A DNA stretch of 6,341 nt from Kiritimatiellia bacterium. GTDB lineage: Bacteria; Verrucomicrobiota; Kiritimatiellia; RFP12; UBA1067. The translations under genes and the position numbers were made by a program. The notes beneath the pieces are model-generated. The model did no database searches. It saw nothing but the letters and a program-made list of their open reading frames with translations, and had not been told where the DNA came from. The DNA lies in contig JAEDMC010000159.1 of the NCBI GenBank assembly GCA_016303225.1, positions 1 to 6,341 on the forward strand. Reading direction: 5' to 3'. Below are positions 1-6,302 of this stretch, one piece after another; within the stretch, counting starts at the first letter, position 1, and each line of letters opens with the position of its first letter.

Positions 1-7
1 TAAGACT

Positions 8-745
8 ATGGCAACAGTATTTGAAACTCCGAAGTCCTGGGCTGACGTTCCGCGGCACTATTGTCCGGGCTGCACGCACGGCATCGTCCACCGTCTCGTC
101 GCGGAGGCGATCGACGAGCTCGGCATCGAGGGCAAGACGATCGGCATCGCGCCGGTCGGCTGCTCGGTGATGGCGTACGACTACTTCACCTGCGACATGA
201 TCGAGGCCAGTCATGGGCGCGCTCCGGCGGTGGCGACGGGCGTCAAGCGCTCGCTTCCCGACCATGTGGTCTTCACCTACCAGGGTGACGGCGACCTCGC
301 CTCGATCGGCCTCTGCGAGACCGTCTCGTGCGCGTGCCGCGGCGAGAACGTGACCGTGATCTTCATCAACAACGCGATCTACGGCATGACGGGCGGACAG
401 ATGGCGCCGACCTCGCTCGTGGGGCAGGTCACGCAGACCTCGCCGTACGGGCGCGATCCGGCGACGCAGGGCATGCCGATCCGCATCTGCGAGCTCCTGT
501 CAACGCTCGATGCGCCGGCTTATCTCGAGCGTGTGGCGGTGAACAACGTCGCGCACGTCCGTCAGGCGAAGAAGGCGATCCTCAAGGCGTTCAAGAACCA
601 GGTCGAGGGCAAGGGATTTTCGCTCGTCGAGGTCGTCTCGACGTGTCCGACGAACTGGGGCCTCACGCCCGAGAAGGCCTGCGAGTGGGTCGAGGAGAAG
701 ATGATTCCGTTCTATCCGCTGGGCAACTTCAAGGACCGCGCCTAA
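8..745 (+). CDS. korB: 2-oxoacid:ferredoxin oxidoreductase, beta (TPP-binding) subunit
   Basis: Beta subunit of a ferredoxin-dependent 2-oxoacid oxidoreductase, a cytoplasmic enzyme that converts a 2-oxoacid plus CoA to acyl-CoA, CO2 and reduced ferredoxin. Visible in the 245 residues: CPGC at 19-22, HGRAPA at 69-74, the thiamine pyrophosphate/Mg motif GDGD at 93-96 closed by NN at 121-122, and YGMTGGQ at 125-131. Cys19, Cys22, Cys52 and Cys213 sit where this family ligates its [4Fe-4S] cluster. The length is normal for a stand-alone beta subunit. ATG at 8 gives the expected N-terminus; its ribosome site is cut by the window edge, and a TAA at 1-3 may end the upstream gene. The gamma subunit follows after 13 bp. 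Overall form resembles the KorB/VorB branch; whether the substrate is 2-oxoglutarate or a branched-chain 2-oxoacid cannot be told from this subunit alone, so the symbol is provisional. Confidence 0.95.
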   Translation: MATVFETPKSWADVPRHYCPGCTHGIVHRLVAEAIDELGIEGKTIGIAPVGCSVMAYDYFTCDMIEASHGRAPAVATGVKRSLPDHVVFTYQGDGDLASIGLCETVSCACRGENVTVIFINNAIYGMTGGQMAPTSLVGQVTQTSPYGRDPATQGMPIRICELLSTLDAPAYLERVAVNNVAHVRQAKKAILKAFKNQVEGKGFSLVEVVSTCPTNWGLTPEKACEWVEEKMIPFYPLGNFKDRA

Positions 746-749
746 GGAG
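744..749 (+). promoter_or_regulatory. Ribosome binding site of korC
   Basis: AAGGAG overlaps the korB stop codon (TAA at 743-745). It lies 9 nt before the ATG at 759 but only 3 nt before the in-frame TTG at 753. This spacing decides the korC start in favour of ATG 759 and suggests coupled translation with korB. Confidence 0.8.
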
Positions 750-758
750 ATTTTGAAA

Positions 759-1298
759 ATGACTTACGAAACAATCATGGCGGGCTTCGGCGGACAGGGA
801 CTCCTGTTCTCCGGCAAGGTTCTGGCGCATGCGGCGCTCATCGAGCAGAAGGAACTCTCGTGGCTCCCGTCCTACGGACCGGAAATGCGCGGCGGCACCT
901 GCAATTGCTCGGTGATCGTCTCGGACGATCCGGTCGGTTCGCCGATCATCGCGCATCCGAACATCCTGATGGTGATGAACGAGCCGTCGCTCGACAAGTT
1001 CGAGGACACGGTCGCCCCGGGCGGCACGATCTTCGTCGACAGCTCGCTCATTCCGCGCAAGGTGAAGCGCACGGATGTCAACGTCGTCTACATTCCCGCC
1101 ACGCAGATGGCGAAGGACATGGAGATGACTTCGCTCGCGAACATGGTCATCCTCGGCGCAATTGTCGAGAAGCTCAGGTGCGTGAAGCCGGAGACGGTTG
1201 TCGACGCGCTCAAGCACACGATTTCCGCGCGCAAGGCGAATCTTCTGGACCTCAACCTCAAGGCGGTCGAGGCCGGTGCAAAGTTCATCAAGGGCTAA
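759..1298 (+). CDS. korC: 2-oxoacid:ferredoxin oxidoreductase, gamma subunit
   Basis: Gamma subunit of the same oxidoreductase as the preceding gene, in the pyruvate/ketoisovalerate oxidoreductase catalytic-domain family. The 179-residue protein has the family's N-terminal glycine-rich motif GFGGQG at 9-14 and the conserved SYGPEMRGGT at 38-47, and the length fits a stand-alone gamma subunit. In this family the domain forms part of the interface around the active site and CoA. ATG at 759 is chosen over the in-frame TTG at 753 because the AAGGAG at 744-749 is well spaced only for the ATG. The gene begins 13 bp after korB, so the two are co-transcribed and probably made in equal amounts. Nothing looks broken. 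The kor versus vor assignment carries the same uncertainty as for the beta subunit. Confidence 0.94.
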   Translation: MTYETIMAGFGGQGLLFSGKVLAHAALIEQKELSWLPSYGPEMRGGTCNCSVIVSDDPVGSPIIAHPNILMVMNEPSLDKFEDTVAPGGTIFVDSSLIPRKVKRTDVNVVYIPATQMAKDMEMTSLANMVILGAIVEKLRCVKPETVVDALKHTISARKANLLDLNLKAVEAGAKFIKG

Positions 1299-1321
1299 CC
1301 CCATGGTTTCTTCCGGCCTAG

Positions 1322-2416
1322 ATGGAACTTGACGCGACAAAGAAGACGTCCTATACGTTCGAACTCTCGAACGACCAGCAGGAGCTTTTGCTCGGGCTGA
1401 TGGTGAACGGCAACTTCCGCAAGCGGGAGGTGCCGTATTCGCTTTATTCGATCGAGGGCGAGAAGTTCAACGCGACCTTGTATGCAAAGGAGAAGCACGG
1501 CAAGCGCAAGCTCTGCGTGCAGGGCTCCGGCGCGCAGGACTTCGTCGAGTTTCAGCTGGTGCCGACGGGCGTCGTCTCGGTCGAGTTCGGTTACGAAGAC
1601 GTCTTGCATCCTGAAGTCGCGAGCGCCCATGCGGGCAGCGACGAGTCGGGGAAAGGCGACTACTTCGGTCCGCTCGTCGTCTGCTGTGCGTATGTTGACG
1701 AGACGATTCTCGAGGGAATGAAGAAGTTCACCTATCTCGATTCGCAGAACCGTGTCCGCAAGCTCGAGGTCAAGGACTGCAAGCAGATGTCCGACGCGCA
1801 GGTGCTGATGGCGGGCGCATCGCTCCGCCGGCTTCTGGGACCGTCCGGCTATGCTGTTGTGAAGCTCGGTCCGGCGGCTTACAACCGGCTTTACGCGAAG
1901 ATCAAGAACATCAACCGGATGCTCGCCTGGGCGCACGGAACAGCGATTGAGGAGCTCCTCGAGAAGCGCCCCGGCTGCAACCGCGTGGTCGTCGACCAGT
2001 TTGCGCCGACGGAGCTGACGATCCGCCGCGCGCTGAAGGAGCGCGGCAAGAAGGCGACGGTCGAGCAGCGGCACAAGGCCGAGAGCGACGTTGCCGTCGC
2101 GGCGGCGTCGGTGATTGCGCGCGAGCTGTTCATTCGGGCCTGCCAGGACATGAGCAAGGAGTGCTTCGGCACGGAGACCGCAGCCGGTCAGGATGAGAAG
2201 ATCCCGCTCGGATCGAGCGACCCCCGCGTACGCGAACTGGCCGAAGCGATGGTTCGCAAGAACGGACCGGTCTGGCTCATGAACCACTGCAAGGCGCATT
2301 TCCAGACGACCGACAAGGTGCTCGCGGCCTGCGGCAAGTCGCGAGCAGACTTGCCAGCGGAAGGACAAGTGGCGTCGGCAACGATGAGACGCGAGGCGGA
2401 GGACGTTAGACCTTAG
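1322..2416 (+). CDS. rnhC: Ribonuclease HIII
   Basis: RNase HIII, which cuts the RNA strand of RNA-DNA hybrids during replication and repair in the cytoplasm. Residues about 7-95 match in position the TBP-like substrate-binding domain specific to RNase HIII. The catalytic domain opens with GSDESGKGDYFGPLVV at 105-120, giving Asp107 and Glu108; VVVDQFAP supplies Asp225 and HKAESD supplies Glu254, completing the DEDE set of this type. The domain ends near HFQTTDKVL at 326-334. The 364 residues exceed the usual roughly 300-310; about 30 extra residues at the C-terminus are low in hydrophobic content, and the last few plus the TAG stop are encoded by a heptamer repeat array. No Shine-Dalgarno sequence precedes ATG 1322, but this start gives a complete N-terminal domain. 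The gene follows korC by 23 bp with no visible terminator, so it may be read from the same transcript; no functional link to korBC is evident. Confidence 0.95.
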   Translation: MELDATKKTSYTFELSNDQQELLLGLMVNGNFRKREVPYSLYSIEGEKFNATLYAKEKHGKRKLCVQGSGAQDFVEFQLVPTGVVSVEFGYEDVLHPEVASAHAGSDESGKGDYFGPLVVCCAYVDETILEGMKKFTYLDSQNRVRKLEVKDCKQMSDAQVLMAGASLRRLLGPSGYAVVKLGPAAYNRLYAKIKNINRMLAWAHGTAIEELLEKRPGCNRVVVDQFAPTELTIRRALKERGKKATVEQRHKAESDVAVAAASVIARELFIRACQDMSKECFGTETAAGQDEKIPLGSSDPRVRELAEAMVRKNGPVWLMNHCKAHFQTTDKVLAACGKSRADLPAEGQVASATMRREAEDVRP

Positions 2417-2430
2417 ACGTAAGACGTTAG
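2403..2430 (+). repeat. Heptamer tandem repeat A (4 x 7 bp)
   Basis: Four 7-bp units in a row: ACGTTAG, ACCTTAG, ACGTAAG, ACGTTAG (consensus ACSTWAG). The rnhC stop codon TAG at 2414-2416 lies inside the second unit. Upstream, 2384-2402 may hold decayed units: read in a shifted phase, ATGAGAC and GGAGGAC resemble GTTAGAC, which would place more of the rnhC tail within the array. The extension is weak; the four units are directly visible. Confidence 0.85.
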
Positions 2431-2444
2431 ATTTTCAATACACG

Positions 2445-2472
2445 ACCATCTACCAACTACCATCTACCAACT
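2445..2472 (+). repeat. Heptamer tandem repeat B (4 x 7 bp)
   Basis: Two perfect copies of the 14-mer ACCATCTACCAACT, each made of two related heptamers (ACCATCT, ACCAACT; consensus ACCAWCT). The array ends directly at the ATG of the TolQ-like gene at 2473 and occupies the place where a Shine-Dalgarno sequence would normally stand. It starts 42 bp (six heptamers) after the start of array A, with a 14-bp non-repeat spacer at 2431-2444. Confidence 0.9.
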
Positions 2473-3192
2473 ATGATACTCGCAAATTCACTCATTGACG
2501 GATTCCTTGGCTCCAACCTGATGGGGCAGGGCATTGTGCTTGTGCAGATTCTCCTCTCGGTCGTGATGGTCGCCGCCATCATCGGCAAATGGAAGGAGCT
2601 TGCGTTTGTTGGAATGTCGACGCGGCGCTTTCTCCGCGACTTTTCGACGTGTCACGACGTCCTTGAGTACTATCTTCAGCGGCGTCCGTCGGCGATGAAC
2701 GGACTCGAGGGCATCTACAAGGAGACGTGCGAGCGTCTGCTCAAGCTGCTTGCGCCCGATATGCGCTCTCTGCTCGTCGGACGCCAGTCCGGCGCGGCCG
2801 ACGCGGCGCTCACCGCGCGCGAGATCGAGCTGGTGCGCGGCACGTGCGATCACATCCTCGACGAAGAGGAGATTCGCCTTGAACACGGCATGGGCGTCAT
2901 TTCGGCCTGTGTCGCGTCCGCACCGATGCTCGGCCTTCTCGGAACGGTTTGGGGGGTTCTCGACGCCTTCGCCGAGATGGGCACGGCGGGGAGCGCCAAC
3001 CTCGCGACAATCGCGCCGTCCATTTCCGCCGCGCTCGTGACGACGGTCGTCGGACTTTTGATTGCCATTCCGGGGACGATCTGCTTCACGAGCATGCAGG
3101 GGAAGATCCGGAACATCTCTGCGGACATCGAGGGTTTTGCGGACGAGCTGATGGGCCGAATTGCGTGCGAGTTCCAGGGAAGGGGCGCGTAA
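2473..3192 (+). CDS. MotA/TolQ/ExbB proton channel family protein
   Basis: Inner-membrane subunit of a proton-motive-force-driven motor, TolQ/ExbB type, which with the next protein forms a proton channel that moves a TonB/TolA-like arm. The 239 residues show three membrane segments in the family's arrangement: about 18-38, 140-166 and 183-206, with a large cytoplasmic part between the first two. The signature runs from APMLGLLGTVWG at 150-161 to ALVTTVVGLLIAIPG at 187-201. Thr158 and Thr190/191 fall where the channel threonines of TolQ/ExbB lie. Length is typical. ATG 2473 gives the usual short periplasmic N-terminus, but no Shine-Dalgarno is present because heptamer repeat B abuts the start; Met17 (2521) is an alternative without a better site. 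The next gene starts 1 nt after the stop. TolQ is favoured over ExbB because the third gene's membrane helix looks TolA-like, but this is inference. Confidence 0.94.
   Translation: MILANSLIDGFLGSNLMGQGIVLVQILLSVVMVAAIIGKWKELAFVGMSTRRFLRDFSTCHDVLEYYLQRRPSAMNGLEGIYKETCERLLKLLAPDMRSLLVGRQSGAADAALTAREIELVRGTCDHILDEEEIRLEHGMGVISACVASAPMLGLLGTVWGVLDAFAEMGTAGSANLATIAPSISAALVTTVVGLLIAIPGTICFTSMQGKIRNISADIEGFADELMGRIACEFQGRGA
3180..3185 (+). promoter_or_regulatory. Ribosome binding site of the TolR/ExbD-like gene
   Basis: AAGGGG within the last codons of the TolQ/ExbB-like gene lies 8 nt before ATG 3194. It supports that start over an in-frame upstream ATG at 3161, which would overlap the preceding gene by 32 bp and add 11 residues not expected in this family. 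Confidence 0.7.
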
Positions 3193-3193
3193 G

Positions 3194-3610
3194 ATGTCGA
3201 GGAACCGCAGAGGTCGTGCGCACCGCGAGGGACCGTCCGCGCGCATCGACATGAACTCCCTCATCGACCTCACGTTCCTGCTGCTCGTCGTCTTCATCGT
3301 GACGCTGCCGACGCTGGAGCAGAGCGTCCACATCGTGCTGCCGACCGGCAAGACGAACAAGGCGCAGGACGAGAAGAAGAAGAACCTGTCCATTTCGATT
3401 GACAAGTTCGGCAAGATCTTTGTCGGCGAGGCGCCGACGACGCGCGACGACCTCAAGCCGGCGCTTGAGAAGGCGGTGGCGGACGATCCCGAGGTCAACG
3501 TCCTCATCCGCGGAGACGTCGGCGCCAGCTACGGCGACGTCTACGAGATCGTCAAGATCGCCAAGGACTGCAACGTCAAGCATCTGGGACTCGTGTCTAA
3601 AGAGAACTGA
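3194..3610 (+). CDS. Biopolymer transporter ExbD/TolR family protein
   Basis: Partner of the TolQ/ExbB-like channel: a single-pass inner-membrane protein with a periplasmic domain. The 138 residues start with a basic cytoplasmic stretch (1-18), then NSLIDLTFLLLVVFIVTLP at 21-39, in which Asp25 sits at the position of the essential membrane aspartate of ExbD/TolR that is protonated during the cycle. A charged linker (52-64) leads to the periplasmic domain, ending in IRGDVGASYGDVYEIVKIAK at 105-124, a typical TolR/ExbD C-terminal pattern. ATG 3194 is preferred because AAGGGG is 8 nt upstream and it lies 1 nt after the preceding stop. The stop TGA at 3608-3610 overlaps the next gene's ATG by one base, so the three genes are translationally coupled. 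All expected key features are present. Confidence 0.94.
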   Translation: MSRNRRGRAHREGPSARIDMNSLIDLTFLLLVVFIVTLPTLEQSVHIVLPTGKTNKAQDEKKKNLSISIDKFGKIFVGEAPTTRDDLKPALEKAVADDPEVNVLIRGDVGASYGDVYEIVKIAKDCNVKHLGLVSKEN

Positions 3611-4500
3611 TGGAAATCTGGCGGGTAGGCTACGACACGGCGCAACGGCCGAAAGTCCTTTCGAAGCGCAATCTCGCGATTGCGCTCGTCCTGCATGTCT
3701 CCACCTTCGTTCTTTTCTGGCTCTATGCGGCTTGTCACGATCTTTTCGACAAGGAGGAGGAGATCATCCCGATCGACCTCACCGTCGTCGTCAACCAGAA
3801 TCTGGACGGCAAGGAGAACGAACCTCCGCCCTTGAAGAAAGTGGAACCGGAGCCGCCGAAGCCGAAACCCCAGCCCAAGCCGAAGCCGAAGGTGAAAGAG
3901 CCGGAGAAGCCCAAGGAGCTCGAGAAGATCGTCACTAACGTCGTGGCAAAGGTCAACAAGAAGGCCGAGGAGAAGAGGCCGGAAAAGAAAAAGCCAGAAC
4001 CGCCGAAGAAGACCGCGAAGGAGTTGCGCGAGGAACGCATGAGGAAAATGCGCGAGTCGGCGAAGCAGGTCAACGAAAAGGTCACGATCGAGGTTCGGTC
4101 CGCGAAGGCGAGCGGTGATGGTAGAACGGCCAGGAAGACGCTTTCCGATGCGGAGGTCATGAGGCGTCTCAATGAGGACTACAAGCCGGGGACGTCGGAG
4201 CAGATCGCCACGAGCGAGCTGCAGCTCGGCTATTCGCTGATCAAGCAGACCTTTGAGGAGAAGTGGGACAAGCCGCCGTGGACGGACACGCTGAAGCCGA
4301 TGACGATTCGCGTGTGGTTCGGTGGCGGCGGCAGAATCGTCAAGTACCATCTCGAGCGGAGCTCGGGCGACCGCAAGGCGGATCAGTCGATTCTGTCCGC
4401 AGCCTCGCGCGTCGGGGCGATTCCCGCATTGCCGGCCGCGTTTGTCGACAAGTTCAAAAGAAGCGGTGTGCCGGTGCAGTTCACGGTGAAGCCGATGTAA
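3610..4500 (+). CDS. TolA/TonB-like energy-transducing protein
   Basis: Periplasm-spanning arm of the Tol/Ton-type motor. In order over 296 residues: cytoplasmic N-terminus (1-20); membrane anchor NLAIALVLHVSTFVLFWLYA at 21-40; short periplasmic stretch with PIDLTVV (54-60); Pro/Lys-rich rod (about 72-135); charged, probably helical part (136-160); and a C-terminal TonB/TolA-type domain (about 205-296) with RVWFGGGGRIVKYHLERSSG at 234-253 and DQSILSAA. His29 lies inside the membrane helix, like the conserved His of TonB and TolA through which proton flow is sensed; the surrounding LVLHVSTF resembles the E. coli TolA helix. The rod and C-terminal domain would reach an outer-membrane or periplasmic partner. 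ATG 3610 overlaps the previous stop by one base. TolB and Pal, the usual followers of tolA, are not in this window, so a TonB-like task or a non-standard partner is possible. Confidence 0.88.
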   Translation: MEIWRVGYDTAQRPKVLSKRNLAIALVLHVSTFVLFWLYAACHDLFDKEEEIIPIDLTVVVNQNLDGKENEPPPLKKVEPEPPKPKPQPKPKPKVKEPEKPKELEKIVTNVVAKVNKKAEEKRPEKKKPEPPKKTAKELREERMRKMRESAKQVNEKVTIEVRSAKASGDGRTARKTLSDAEVMRRLNEDYKPGTSEQIATSELQLGYSLIKQTFEEKWDKPPWTDTLKPMTIRVWFGGGGRIVKYHLERSSGDRKADQSILSAASRVGAIPALPAAFVDKFKRSGVPVQFTVKPM

Positions 4501-4503
4501 GAA

Positions 4504-4531
4504 GGGATTAGGGATTAGGGATCAGGGATTA
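4504..4531 (+). repeat. Heptamer tandem repeat C (4 x 7 bp), G-quadruplex motif
   Basis: Four 7-bp units: GGGATTA, GGGATTA, GGGATCA, GGGATTA, filling most of the 41-bp gap between the TolA-like and BatD-like genes. GGG tracts at 4504-4506, 4511-4513, 4518-4520 and 4525-4527 are each separated by 4 nt, which meets the standard G-quadruplex rule on the mRNA-sense strand. A weak partial fifth unit may follow at 4532-4538 (4 of 7 matches). Confidence 0.9.
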
Positions 4532-4535
4532 GAGG
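4531..4535 (+). promoter_or_regulatory. Probable ribosome binding site of the BatD-like gene
   Basis: AGAGG lies 6 nt before ATG 4542 and begins at the last base of heptamer array C. A folded G-quadruplex would sit next to this site and could affect ribosome access; that effect is inferred only. Confidence 0.5.
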
Positions 4536-4541
4536 TTTAAG

Positions 4542-6302
4542 ATGACGCTGTTGGCAACGGTTTTATGTGCGATACAGCTGGTGGGGGTCGAGGGAACCGA
4601 TCTCCGGGCGCGGGCGTTCTTTGACGCCAACAACGTGAAGGTTGGCGATCCGCTGATCCTGACGATTGACTTCATCGGCGAGGCGGACTTCAAGGACCTG
4701 CATCCGCCGGCGCTCGCGAAGGCCGTCGGCAAGGGGGATTGGAAGGTGGACGACGTGAGCGCGAAGACGGACACATTCCGCGACGCGCGGCGCCTCACCT
4801 ACCGTGTGCGCCCGATGCGCGAGGGCGTACTGTGGTTTCCGTCGCTGGAGTTCGAGTACGCGGGGCCGAACGGCGAGAAGCGCCTCGTCAGGTCGAACGA
4901 CATCCCCGTCCATGCGAAGGGCGGCGCGCAAGTCGTCGTCGAGGAGATGGGCGAGGAGACTAATGCGATGCCCAAGCCTCCGGAACTCGTCTATCCGGTT
5001 TTCGACAGTTGCGTTCCAGGTCCGAATGATGACGATCTGATTTTTGCTTGGAAGAAGGCGATGGCGAAGCCGACGGCGGATGCCTTTGTGGAGTTCGACT
5101 TTCCGGCGGCGCGGATGAACGAGGCGACGTGTGCGATCCGCGAAGGCAACTGGTCGCGGGCGATGAAGATCTACCAGAAGCTCGAATGGACGACGGGACA
5201 GACTCCGGAGATGGAGCAGGGAATCGTCGCGGCGCTGGCGCTCCGCTATGACAATCCGGCGGTGGAACTGCCGGTCTGGCGGCAGGTGCTCCGTCCGCTC
5301 CTTCGCTTCGGTTGGAAGGGACGGGTTGGGCTCGTGGTCGGCGGTTTTGCCGCGCTGATGCTTCTCTTTTGGCTTCTCGGACGGGGCATCCGTGCGGTCG
5401 CCTGCGTGGCGGTGGCGGTCGGCTGCGTGTCTGCGGCGAGCGCGCAGGGACTCTTCCAGCAGATGGAAGAGGAGATGGACCGCATGCATCAGCAGATGCA
5501 GCAGGCGTTCGGCGGCGGAGGCTTCGGTTTCCATTTCGGCGAGAAGGAGCAGCGCGAGCCGATCAAGATCGTCGCGTCCGTGAAGACGAACAAGAAGGAG
5601 CTGCAGGTCGGCGATCCGTTTGAGTTCATCTTGTCGCTCGAGTATCCGCGCACCGCGTCCGTCGGACAGATCCAGATGTCGCCGTCTGAGACCTTCGGAC
5701 TGCAGTTCACGGGACAGGCGACGAACCTGACGGACGGACGGAGCGCCAACACGAACAACGTCGTGAAACGCCTGGCCATACCGGCGCGGTATGACGTTCC
5801 CTACAAGGGACGGATCGCTTTCGCGGTTCAGGGCATGGTGACTGGACGTCAGAGCCGCGGACGCGGGTTCAGCTTCACGTTCTCGAATTCGTTCCGAGTG
5901 AATACGAGCCCGCTTGCAGTCGACGTGAAGCCGCTGGCGACGGCCGGGCAGCCGGACGACTTCGCCGGCATTGTTTCCGAGGGGCTTCGCGTCCACGAGA
6001 CCTGCGATATCCTGCGGGTGGAGACGAACGATGTCGTCACGATCACCTACCGGATGTTCCCGAACGGCTATGTCCCGGCCGGCTTTCTGCCGAAGGGCGC
6101 GGCGTTCGAGTGGACTCGCCAGCAGGACCGCGAGGGGCGTGTCCGCGAAATTGAGTACCGACGTTATTTCGTGGCGGACGGCGACCCTGCGACGCCGGAG
6201 TTGGTCATACCCTATTACGACCCCCGCACCAAGACCTACAAGTCGGCGAAGACGGGTGGCACGCCGCTTTACTATAATACGAGCCGTGGAGAAGGTTTCT
6301 GA
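4542..6302 (+). CDS. BatD-like periplasmic protein with two modules
   Basis: Function not established; resembles BatD (the 'oxygen tolerance' family of the Bat/MoxR locus). The 586 residues read as two similar halves. Half 1: hydrophobic N-terminus (1-16, probable signal peptide), a beta-rich module with VGDP at 34-37 ending near RRLTYRVRPMREGVLWFPSL (83-102), a TPR-like helical part (about 190-240) and a membrane helix (262-280). Half 2: basic RGIR (281-284), a second hydrophobic stretch (285-301) ending in ASA before Gln302, like a signal peptidase I site, a Met/Gln-rich helix (304-322), a glycine patch, and another module with VGDP at 356-359. The end, IPYYDPRTKTYKS at 556-568, matches the way BatD domains close. 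Most of the chain is predicted periplasmic. It follows the TolA-like gene by 41 bp and may be co-transcribed. No C-terminal membrane anchor is seen. A joining of two former genes is possible. Confidence 0.72.
   Translation: MTLLATVLCAIQLVGVEGTDLRARAFFDANNVKVGDPLILTIDFIGEADFKDLHPPALAKAVGKGDWKVDDVSAKTDTFRDARRLTYRVRPMREGVLWFPSLEFEYAGPNGEKRLVRSNDIPVHAKGGAQVVVEEMGEETNAMPKPPELVYPVFDSCVPGPNDDDLIFAWKKAMAKPTADAFVEFDFPAARMNEATCAIREGNWSRAMKIYQKLEWTTGQTPEMEQGIVAALALRYDNPAVELPVWRQVLRPLLRFGWKGRVGLVVGGFAALMLLFWLLGRGIRAVACVAVAVGCVSAASAQGLFQQMEEEMDRMHQQMQQAFGGGGFGFHFGEKEQREPIKIVASVKTNKKELQVGDPFEFILSLEYPRTASVGQIQMSPSETFGLQFTGQATNLTDGRSANTNNVVKRLAIPARYDVPYKGRIAFAVQGMVTGRQSRGRGFSFTFSNSFRVNTSPLAVDVKPLATAGQPDDFAGIVSEGLRVHETCDILRVETNDVVTITYRMFPNGYVPAGFLPKGAAFEWTRQQDREGRVREIEYRRYFVADGDPATPELVIPYYDPRTKTYKSAKTGGTPLYYNTSRGEGF

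Noticed and set aside
753..758. TTG at 753 as the korC start
   Set aside because: Only 3 nt from AAGGAG, too close for initiation; ATG 759 has 9 nt spacing and matches the usual N-terminus.
1303..1332. Small frame starting at ATG 1303 between korC and rnhC
   Set aside because: Nine codons in a different frame, without a ribosome site; no reason to treat it as a leader peptide.
1295..2368. 357-codon open frame on the - strand opposite rnhC
   Set aside because: The + strand has a full RNase HIII with all catalytic residues; the - strand translation is Arg/Leu-rich with no recognisable motif.
2412..2435. Rho-independent terminator after rnhC (CTTA-GACG-TAAG then TTTT)
   Set aside because: The stem is only 4 bp, AT-rich and a by-product of the heptamer units; the T run is short and 8 nt away from the stem.
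2403..2472. CRISPR-like array or phage attachment site
   Set aside because: Units are 7 bp without spacers, no cas genes or integrase are nearby, and the flanking genes are intact housekeeping-type genes.
2488..3583. Long - strand frames opposite the TolQ/TolR-like genes
   Set aside because: Compositional shadows; the + strand proteins are clear family members with tight operon spacing.
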